DNA from: Phoebastria nigripes
Lineage: Eukaryota > Chordata > Aves > Procellariiformes > Diomedeidae
DNA length: 64,000 nt
Direction of reading: 5' to 3'
NCBI GenBank assembly: GCA_035582835.1
Contig: JAYKAV010001234.1
Location: 826,657-890,656, forward strand
The notes below the pieces were generated by a model that worked only from the letters and a program-made list of their open reading frames with translations, was not told the origin of the DNA and made no database searches. Below, piece by piece: positions 54,094 to 64,000 of this stretch; positions within the stretch are counted from its first letter, which is position 1; every line of letters starts with the position of its first letter. A program made the position numbers and the translations under genes.

Positions 54094-57000
54094 CAAGCAT
54101 GTTATTACTGTCTATGAGTCATTTCATTAATCCGGAGAGAAGGCTAGAAAACAAGTGAATAAACACCCTGCTTCACAACCTTCTGTCTGCACTGTTTACT
54201 TCTCTGCTAATGAATGAACAGCTGAAAAACAGAATTATCCTAATTGGGGACATTCAAAGGGACATTATCTCCTCTTTGTTGATAGCTGCTGCCTGGGTCT
54301 GCCAGTGATTACACTACACGGTCAGAGGATGATCTCTGAACGTTCACTCCCAATGACAGTGTAAATATGATAGAAAGTCCAGGAAAACAGTGGAAAGGAA
54401 CATACATGCAAGTCAAAACGAAGAGCACAGGAGTCTTTTACATGACCACATCTTTTCTATTAAAAAAGTATTAAAAAAAGGTGTGAGAAACACAGAACAG
54501 CTGTGATGCCTGACACAGGACCCTGTCTCCAGCAGCACAAGGTCAGATCTCTTATACACACTGTGCTGCAACTCAGCACATGCTCTGAGTTCTGCAGTTC
54601 ACTCTGTGCGCATGCATACGGCTCTTCATTTATCACAAATATGGCAGGCAACTGTCTGAAATGTCCTACTCCCCCTTTTAGAGCTGTCAGAGTGATCCTA
54701 TCTCTAGTGACATGAATAAAGATAGAAGATGAAAGACTAAATGAGAAACAAATTACTGTAGCCTCAGTTTTGCCCTCCAATGCAGGAATTACAGGAATTC
54801 AAGGTCTAACTTCTGCCATCATGGAAGCCTGGGTTTTACTCACCCTTGCAGTCCTACAGCTGCAGAGACAGATACAGATGAACACTTCATCCCAACTCCT
54901 TTTGGATTCATAGAATCAACTTTTTCTTGCCTCCCTCAAAAGCATATACAGAGTTAAACCTTAGGACTATTATTTTAAACACTGTAAGGTGTTTAATAAG
55001 TCCCTTTCAACTTTCAAGGATAGGAATATTGCACAGTTTCTTCATCAAACAAGTATTTAATGCCCACAGAAAGCATTCTAAATAACATTCAAATTACTAT
55101 GAATTATAAAAGAAGGCATGATGCTAAGTCTGCTTGTGCACTTTATATACTCTTTCCCCTTTGCTGTTACATATGCTCAGACTTTGGAATTTAGTCTAAC
55201 ATTTATATTTCTGCACTTTGGCACATAGTTGAACACACTCTGATCTGATTTCAAAGAGAATCTATTAATTTCTATGTCAGGGAGGGCTGATGTTCAACCG
55301 CTGAGCTAAACACACAGTCCAACAGAACATGAAATTCAACATTTGGCCATTCCCTGATGATTTCTTTTTCTGCTCCCATTGTATAATGGGACAGCAGCTT
55401 GTACATGTCCCCATCACGCAAGTGGTNTATTTCCACTTTTGTGACAACTGGTCACATATGAGGTTTTGTCCCTGCCAATCATCACACAGAGGTGCCTGCC
55501 TATAACATGTTCAAACACTTGTTGTAGAAACTGCTGTGTACCTCGCTGTGTCCTTCTAGATGAGAATATGTTGTCCATGCTGCCTGGGCTGGACAGAAAA
55601 ACTGGACATCACTGGTCTATGACATTGCCACAACATACTGACTTGTGTCACGTGGACCTGTTCTCAGGACTTACAAAGATGGGCAGACAGCCTCCACACC
55701 TGCTCTGAGCCCTAACAACAAACATGCTGACATCTTTGTGGCTGGCAGCATTTCAGATCAAGAATTAGTATTTTACCAGGCTCCTTGATAGCTTGTGACA
55801 CACAAATCAACACAAAGTTAGCATTCAGTAAATAAAACAGCCTTTCCCTAACTCTCTGTAAGACTCTTTCAACAGAACATAGTTTTCTTCTTATAAATAC
55901 AGTTGTATCAGGAAAAACAGAAGAAAGCCCAAGAGTATGAGTTAAAAGTGGTCAGCCAAGTGCTAACCACCAGTCTATCATAGACAGTCTATTTTCGCCC
56001 TCATCTGCCACATAGTGCAGTAGACCCTATGTGGGGGGGGCTGCTAGTAACTCTGGCTGGAGGACCATGTTCTTGCATTCAGATGCTGTGAGTACGAGAG
56101 GTCCAGCCCTCAGAGCAGACATACTGCTCACTCCTGCTCACCATTCATATTACAGGACAGGTTCTCATTCTGTGCTAATACCTTCTCTCCTCCGACACAC
56201 GCCTACTAGGACCAGGTCCACTCTCAGGGAGAGGATGATAGGACATGATCTGCCAGGCAGCTTCCCACAAAACTAAAGCTTCCTATAGAGCTGAGGTACA
56301 GATACTGAGCAATATGTACAGACAGACAATTAACTCTGTGGCCTTTTAGCTGACCTGCCATGCCTCATCTGCACGTGTAGAATAACACAGGCAATTCCAG
56401 CTAGAGCTCTTCCCCACTGCTTCTCTCCTCCTCTTCTTCGGACTAAGCATTGTCCAGTGGCAGATGGGAAAGATGACAGAGACATGAAACCACACCACAT
56501 TTATTGGCAGTGAGAACCTTACTTTAATGATGCTGTGGGAAGAAAAAAAAAAGTGAACTTGACAACTAAAGCTCAGACTAAATTTTCTGAGGCTTCGCGC
56601 CAGAGTATATCTCTCTACATATATAAATGCGTATTTGATTTGTACTTCTGAATGTGCCACAACACTTGAAATACTTTCATGTGTACTTAACTTTAGGATA
56701 CAAAACTTCAAAGATGTAAGCACACAAAGTCAACTCTTGACATGGAAATCATCGTCATACAAACAGAAGACTAGTATGTCTTTTTTTTTTTTTAAAAATC
56801 ACTTTGGCAGAATGGTATTTCTGATTAATAGAAATTTGAATTAAATTTCTCCTTTCATGTATGCAGTAGTTAATTCTAACCAAGCCAGCTCAAGGTTTTC
56901 AGTTGCCTGGATAGGACTAATTAGATTCTTCCACATTATTACTTCAACATATGCAACCATACATAGCACACAAATAGCAACTTTCTTTTTAACAAATGTG

Positions 57001-59432
57001 AACTTTCTTCTTAAATTTTCACTGGAAATAATTTTCTGAAGTTGGGAACAAAATCTGCTCCAAAGGGAAATACACAATCTCAGGAATCCTACAAAGAAAA
57101 GTTTCAGACTTAAAAGAAATGCTTTAAAATTAATTTGCTTCGTACAGAACACCACCACCATTTAGGTTTCATATAGAAATGAAGCAACTCCTTATATTAG
57201 ACCGAGGTTATGGGAAGAAGGTTTGATGCACGTGTGTGAGAGTGACTGTAGATATGCTATGAAAGCAAACAATATTAACAAATTAAAGTAATTGCTTATT
57301 ATTACTGAGTTCCTGTTAGCCAGGGATATAATTGTTGTAACCTGAGATGACGGAAGCTTCAAGTGATAGCACCAGATGCCTTATGAAACAGAGTCGTGTA
57401 CTTTTGGAGCTAATGATTGCTTACTAGATAGTTGTTCCAGGATCTCAAGGAACATCTTAGAAACTGACTTTGTGCAGGAACGACAAATTAATCAAGAAAA
57501 CATTTGATAACTCTACTGAGTGCCAGCCAACGTTTGAGCTGGATGCAGAGAATCTATTACGAAACAAGGAGGCAGACCTAGCTGAGTCACTTTAAATCAG
57601 GAAATTCAATTCCTTCCTACTCCTCAGATTTTAAATATCCTATAGCACAAAGCTTCAATAGGATTTTTTTTTGTCTGTTTAGAGAAGAAACTGAAATACT
57701 GCAGTCAAGGCTCTCTAAAGGAAGTACTCATGACTTACAAAAAGTGTAAAATACATCAATCTAACAAAATGAAGAAGGAGAAGAAAAATCAAAGGATTAA
57801 AAGGAAGATAACTAGTCCACCTCATTTTACTCTTTGTAGTTAAGTGAAGTATTCCACACAAAGACTTCCAGGAGAAGGAAATAAAAGTATTTCTGCTCTA
57901 AGTGGCTAATTCTCAGTGAGATAATGCACAACCAGCACCACGAGATTTTCGAGTAACAGTTCTATGACCCAGAACACTAGCATGTTGCTTTACAGAGCTG
58001 ATTGGCAAAAACCTTAACTTCCATGGGAAATGAGATTTTAAACTAACAATTTCCTAAGAAATTTAAACATATTTATTCTGAATAAAGCTGAGAAACAGTA
58101 AAGGTTAAAACATCCTGTGCAGGAGTTGAAAGGGCTGATGGCTCTACTTACACCCCCCCATTCACCACAGCACCTTGGGTATGAGAAATGATGATGGAGG
58201 AAGTGCATCAACCTCTGGGTGAAGTCTCAGTGAGGCAAGCATGGCAGAGCTGCTCGCCACGCCATCACGCAGGGGACTTCTATGGCTCTGAAGGGAGACC
58301 AGCATCCTTTTGGGTTACCTCTAAAGGAGGCACTCATAAGTATTGGAGAGTATACCCACAGCCCACTCTCAAACAGTAAGAAAAAGTATTAAGTTCTAGT
58401 TGGGTTCTTTTCTTTGTGGAGGTCTTCTATTACCCTCAGAGGGATATCTTTCCTACTATTACCCATTGCTTGGAACTTTCCTCCTTAGCATTTTACATAC
58501 AATGTAGTTTCTTGTTTCCTGCCAGGTAGTGGGATTCCTTGAAAATCTTCCAATACTTTACACCACTAAAAGAAGTTCAGAAATAAGAGAAGAGGTGGTA
58601 CAACTGTAATTGAGCCAAAAAAGAAAAAACTCTGCATCATGGAAGGTGAGCTTTGAGACAACTAATTAGATTTTTACTCAAGACAAGTGTCAAACACACA
58701 GTGATAAACTGCAGGATAGAAATGCAAAATCTCTGAAAGCAAAAACAAAAGTTAACTTCACCTTGACAAGGTTTCTGCAAGCAGAAAGGGAGCTCACTCA
58801 GGCAACTTTGGGAGAGCAGAACTTAATGTGCAAAGCGTATTTGTTCAGTTATTAGTTGCTCTAAAAAAAAGCGCCATTTATTTGGTATACTAACAGCATT
58901 TACTCAAAAGTCTCATCTATAAACATCAAGCTGAGCCTTGCTTTAGACTACCTCAGGAAAAAAAAAAAGGAGTCTGTATTGTATATCTATCTTTAGGGAA
59001 ACATAATTATTTCTGAATGCAGAAACTAGGAACTGCTCTGGGTTGGAGCAGCAGCTAATATCCTAACCAGAATTTCCTTGATCATTACTCAAGTGGTAGC
59101 ATTTTTATTTTAAAAAACCTTAGTCCTCCTCCCCCACCAGTATTTCTCTTCTAACACATTCCATTCTAATTTTAGTCTTTTGAGAAGTTTCTTTTCCAGA
59201 TCAACCCACTCTTTTTCACATTTAAATAATTTTCAGTTTTTTTAAAGAGCTCAGCTTTAGCAGGTGTTTCAGTAGCTAAGCAGTAAGAAATCTTTTGAGA
59301 ACATCTTCCATGTTTCCCAAATGGATTAGCCTGGAAGTTNTGGGAGAACAATATTAGGCAAAATAACCTTGCCATTTAATTTCAAAACTGGAATAAAACT
59401 CTTAAGACAAAAAAAAGACAAAAAGACACCCT

Positions 59433-59442
59433 CCCCCCCCCC
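59433..59442. repeat. Poly-C run
   Basis: Ten C in a row following A-rich DNA. Confidence 0.85.
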
Positions 59443-62239
59443 GCCAAAGAAGCACTTATGCTCAGTTAACAAATAAAGAAGGTGCAATAAGAAACAGTTG
59501 TTACACTAGCAATACCAATAATTAACTTGAATGCAGTAAAATTCAACAGAAATAAATTTAGAAGCTTAACATGGAAGAAAACAATGCAACTCCTCCTTTT
59601 TTGAATTACTCAGTTTCACTGCAGCCCCAGGACCAAGAATGCTAAATGGTTTGCAACCATGGACCAAATAAGTAGATTTCAGCAGCTAACAGTGGAAAAA
59701 ACCCAGCATGCTGTCAAAGCAGCAGAGACTTTACTAGTAATTTGGGCCTGCAGCCCCACACAGCTAAAACATGTTTATTATCAGATCTGGAAGCTGAACT
59801 GAAGCAAGGTCAAGATACCTGTATACTATCTTCAAGTACCACCCCTCCTCAGACAAAAGACAGCCTGGCCCTTCATGTCACCCCCAGCTATTTGCAAGCT
59901 GCATTTTTTCTCTTTTGGCTCCTGGAAGCTAAAAACACTGCAGTACATTTCAGCAATTGCTTCTTTTTGCAAATCTCAAGTAGTATGAGGAAACCCACTG
60001 ACAATGATGCCTCTGTGCCTTTATGCAATTAGAGCAGACCGATGAGATCTTGGCACCTGGTAGATTCATGAGGCAGGAAATTTTGAAATAAAGTTAATGC
60101 TAGGCATCATTTACAGATTTACCAATACAAGTGTTCATCTGCAGTCACAGGGTTATCTTCCACATTTCCCTAGAGTGCAGGAACATCCTCCTCCTCCAGT
60201 GGTAAAAAAGACTAATAAAAAGTTGAATCTATCCTGCTGTCTGTACAGAGGTAGCACCTGCAGTAAAAAAATAAGTTGGAGTAGAATACAACAGCAGACA
60301 TTTCTTATCTTATTCTTCAACATGACATATCATCCCCCATTTCTACTCCCTTTGTCCCATTAAATTCTTCTAACCACACAGACTAAAAAAAAAAAAGAAA
60401 AAAAAAAATCCTATTTTAAAGCTGTACTTAATACTCAAAAAGCATTTTCTTACCCGGTGCAAAGATTTCAGGGAAACAATTCTTCAGCAAATGCTATTAC
60501 CTAGGATTGCTCTAACCTCAATTTTCCAGATGTGAGATGCATTTAAGTATGTACCTGAAGTAAACTTGCTTGTTAGCTTGCAAGAATTTTTGACAGCATT
60601 TTTTTTTCTTTGAGGTTTCAACTATGTGTTCTCTGTCTTCCAAGTTTTCTTCCTTGTCTTCATCCTGTTTAGGCTCTCTAAAAGAGAATTAACTATGTTC
60701 ATTCTCAGCAGCTCCACTACTGAGAACAGCCAGGTGAAGAAGGGAAATACCGGAACCTAGAAAAAAAGAGAACTCTGGTATTTCCACAAAACCCCCTCCA
60801 AAACATGTATTCTTGGAAGAAAGGAGCTCTCCCACATGTAAATTCATTCACTGCTTGCCTTCACTCCCTTTGTCCCTGTGGTTTGTTAGTCAGTGTGAAA
60901 GGGCACTGGTGAATGAGCTGGTGTGTGTGGGTGCGTCCTCAAGGACAAGTTTTCCTCCCATTAAGTACAGCTGAGCTGGCTCCCACGGCTGTCTTCATCC
61001 TTAGGCTAAGCATGCAAATATATCAAAGCAGCTGGACACAGATTAACATCTCTTCCCTACCTTTAATGCAGGTTTAAAACAGTACATGTACTTATGATTA
61101 CGTGCAAGTAATTAAAAGCTTCAGTTCTCTCCTCCTCACTAGATCTTCCTTTTCTCAAAAGCGCCTTTGTCTAAACATGGGCCAAATAAAGTCTGAATTG
61201 AAAAGAGGACGGGGAAATTAGATCAAACTGAGTATGTAGCATTCTCATTATCCCTCATGTCAGACAAGTCAGAAGCAGTTACATAATTGGGCCTCTAGAC
61301 TCTAGGCAGTGAAGTGTTAAGAGAGAAAAGCAATCCCAGGACTGCATGCTGGGTTTTGACAAATAGAAAAACACAGAAGTAGGCCAAGAGCTTACCATTG
61401 ATGTTAGTTTTTAATGGTACCATGTCAAAAAAAGGTTCATCATATGGCACATGTGGTCAAAGAGGTAAGGAAGTGTGTAGTGCAAGAAATGGAAAAGTGA
61501 GGAAGGGAATTTTACCTGTGCTTGTGTACACACTTGTGTGTGAATCAGAGAAAGTGCACTTGCCAGTGAACGAGCAAGAACACATGTATGAGAGGGGTAC
61601 AGTGCAGAGATATACAAGGGGAGGCAGCGGCCCATAAGCAATTGCTATGAAAAGGAATGGGGGTGGGGAATTGTGCACAGCCCTTTTTTAGCTTCTGCTG
61701 TAAAAAATAAATAGACCTTTTAATCTGTGTTCTCCTTGAAGCCTTCTCTATTGACCATTCATTTCTTCTTTCCCTTCCCAGCTCTTTACCTCCTCTATAT
61801 GGCTGATGAATATGCAAATGCATAATCAGTTCTATAATAGCCTATGCTTTCTAAAAACAGGCTATAAATTTGGATCCTAAGCAGCAGGTTCTAAAGAGAC
61901 TATTATACTATATGGCTGGCGGAAAAGGCAAGACCCAAATATCACCACTAGCACACCAGAGTTCTTTATAATGTGTGTGAATGCAGCTAGAAGGTAGGCC
62001 CTTCTTATAACAGAGCTAGCAGCCAGAAAGGAAAGATCTTCTGCAAAACGTACACATGAATCTCATCACAGGCTCCTGCGGGGCACAGTGCAGGTGCTAG
62101 CAACAGGCAGTGCTCCCTGCAGGCTTTGGCAAGAACACTAACGTGACACAGACCCTGAGATCCCGTAGGTTTTAGTTTTAATTGACGCCAGCCACCGGAA
62201 TTGTGGGAGCTCTCGGGGAAGCCCAGTGACCTTGATGCT

Positions 62240-62520
62240 GATGGAGANGGTCAGGTGGCCAGGCCTGGCCAGGCCCAGCGGCCCGGGCAGCCCGCGGCCT
62301 CCGGCGGCTGCAGAGGGGCGCCGCGGGCAGCAGGTGGCGCCGCGGGGCCGGGGCGGGGGACGCCGCGCTGTGTCGCCTACCCAGGCTTGGTGTGCCTGCG
62401 TAGAGAGGTGTCTATGTCTACATGGATGCACAAACACCGGGGCCACCCTCACAGCCGCTGGGGGAACGTCTGCAGCCCCAGTGAGGGGTGACAACAAGCA
62501 CAGCCCCCAAACCTGCTCCC
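62240..62520. promoter_or_regulatory. Small CpG island, regulatory candidate
   Basis: CpG-rich, GC-rich DNA peaking at about 62,258-62,370 inside AT-rich surroundings. It begins with a GGCCAGG/CCTGGCC palindromic segment and contains a strong CTCF-type motif. Frames of about 100 codons are open on both strands, as expected from base composition, and none resembles a known protein. A minor promoter, an insulator or an enhancer are all possible. An N at 62,248 lies at its edge. Confidence 0.55.
62327..62340 (+). promoter_or_regulatory. CTCF-type binding motif
   Basis: GCAGCAGGTGGCGC fits the vertebrate CTCF core CCASYAGRKGGCRS at 13 of 14 positions, the first base being G in place of C. CTCF marks insulators and loop anchors, and its motif is strongly conserved in vertebrates. 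Binding itself cannot be seen from sequence. Confidence 0.55.
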
Positions 62521-64000
62521 CGGCAGATTCTCACAGCTCCAGTTGACTCGGACACGGTTAAAACAAGACCAGAGCTCTTACACCCTGCTCCCATTGTGTT
62601 ACAGAAGACAGCTGTGTTACAAGTGGACAACAGCTTGAGGGTCCATACGTTGCATGTCAGCTGCTTCCCAGCTTCCAAGGAGTTGCCCCCTTTCTTCTGT
62701 AAAATAAGCACAAACACTTCTGTACAATACTTGCATACACTTCCATGTCTGCCATTTTGCGGCCCTCCTCAGGTTCCCACCGGGCTTTATAGTATTCCTG
62801 GATGTTGTCACTGCAGGGTAGAACGCAAGAACTATTAGTCCAAATTTAATGAGGTGGTATTGTCCTACTACACAGGGACTGAAAGCTGAAGGTGCTGTGC
62901 CCAGTGCATCAGTTCATCACTCCAGCTTCTGAACTGCAGTGCGGTAAAGCCCGGAAGCCCACTGGAAGGAAATCGGGTCCGGATGTGCTTTACAGTTCCC
63001 CATGGAAAACTACTCAGGAACAGATACATGTCTTCAAGCTCCAGACTGAACTGACAAGCAAGAAGGCACCAGCTGGAAACGGAGAGCTCCTGCTCAAACT
63101 TTGGGCAAGACAGAAGCAAAAATGTGGGTTGCAACAGTTTCAATACCACTCTACCCAAGGCAGCCAGGACATCACCACATTATACACAGGTTGCCCTATT
63201 AACTGGGATAGTGGGAGCATGTATCACCCTGATGGGGCACAGAGATGGGAAGGTAGGAGTGATGTACATAGCACCCTCAAAAAATTTGGATACAGGGACA
63301 GAAACTTGGATCTGACTCTAATCCCAACTGTTGCACCCTGAACACATCACAGCTATTCATTTGTTGTATTATCATTTACAGGTAGTGAATAGTATTTGCA
63401 TAATTCATAGGAGTAATATGATAAAATAAATATACACAGGACATGCTATAATCATAGAGATACCTAGATAAACATGAAATAATTTTAAAACACATCTTTG
63501 CAGAGATTGGTATTTAAAAACAAACCCTTGTAATCTTAAAAAAATGCTCAAAGTTGGGTAGTCTTTGAATGTAGACATCATTGAACACTTTCTTTCTCCC
63601 TTCTCCCATCACCTTCAATGCAGATGTACCTCGCAAAGCAATACAAACTCTGCAACATCTCAACAAGAACAGGGATGACAGGAGGAAGGAATGTTGTAAC
63701 ACGATTTATTAAAATCGGTATATAAAATCCTAGGACCAGTTCACAAAGAAGAATGAAGGTCTCATCCAACACTTTGAAGATGGGAACAGGGCTCCCCAGA
63801 CAAGGTCCAAAGCCTAGAGTTGATCTTTGTTGGAGGTAACAAGATCTATGTGGCAGTCAGATTTGACGATTCAGATCCTCTCTGGAGCCTTGTTTTCCTT
63901 TTAGTCTTTAACATTCTTCTGAGCCTATTAACACACCAGTACTCTGTGTGCCTACCACAAAGTAGTTTTTGCCTGCATCACTGGAAGCACATAATTTTCA
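62521..64000. other. Non-coding stretch to the window end
   Basis: Mixed composition, somewhat less AT-rich than the middle of the window up to about 63,350. The 149-codon plus frame at 62,892-63,341 has no recognisable domain, and overlapping minus frames are also open. No exon, RNA gene or mobile element is supported. Confidence 0.45.

Larger units (their letters stand above)
47261..62239. other. Long non-coding region with simple repeats
   Basis: About 15 kb with no gene that can be supported. It holds the low-complexity tracts listed separately, a terminal-exon-like segment at 50,202-50,300 and a possible tRNA-derived SINE remnant near 55,220-55,315, both described as findings only. The rest is AT-rich intronic or intergenic DNA. 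Confidence 0.45.

Noticed and set aside
54905..54918. GATTCATAGAATCA resembling the CR1 3' octamer tail
   Set aside because: A single unit with no CR1 body next to it. The nearby text near 55,000 matches the CR1 3' region too weakly.
62892..63341. 149-codon plus frame
   Set aside because: No domain recognised, overlapping open frames on the other strand and no splice-supported structure.

Overview
This window is vertebrate nuclear DNA, most likely from a bird. The base is AT-rich with very few repeats, and the recognisable repeats are CR1-type LINE fossils, one MIR-like SINE fossil and a nearly complete solo LTR. That LTR belongs to a family I know from memory as widespread in Neoaves; this was not checked by a search. 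There are no operons, bacterial promoters, Shine-Dalgarno sites or dense long reading frames. No protein-coding gene could be identified with confidence. Open frames are short, sit on both strands at chance density, and the longest ones run only through the block of N.

Layout. Positions 1-12,000 are AT-rich non-coding DNA with a (CA)n microsatellite, an inverted CR1 fragment near 2.7-3.1 kb and several exon-like segments that I could not join into one frame. Positions about 12,030-13,660 form a strong CpG island, the only clear promoter-like region. Its centre (12,601-13,430) is an 830-base assembly gap, so a first exon or transcription start may be missing. Positions 15,624-16,217 hold a solo endogenous-retrovirus LTR on the minus strand. 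From 16.2 to 62 kb the DNA looks intronic or intergenic. It carries three ancient CR1-type LINE fragments, all on the plus strand (about 24.2-25.8, 27.1-27.4 and 40.9-41.6 kb), a MIR-like SINE near 47.1-47.3 kb, long poly-A tracts and a small CpG-rich patch near 20.2-20.4 kb. A second CpG-rich patch at about 62.24-62.52 kb contains a good CTCF-type motif.

How it works together. The simplest reading is a CpG-island promoter flanked by long introns or intergenic DNA. The direction of transcription cannot be decided, because the island core is missing and no exon chain is convincing on either side. I found no previously undescribed system. The points worth checking are the gap in the promoter, the two small CpG-rich patches, the old LINE cluster and the candidate exons.
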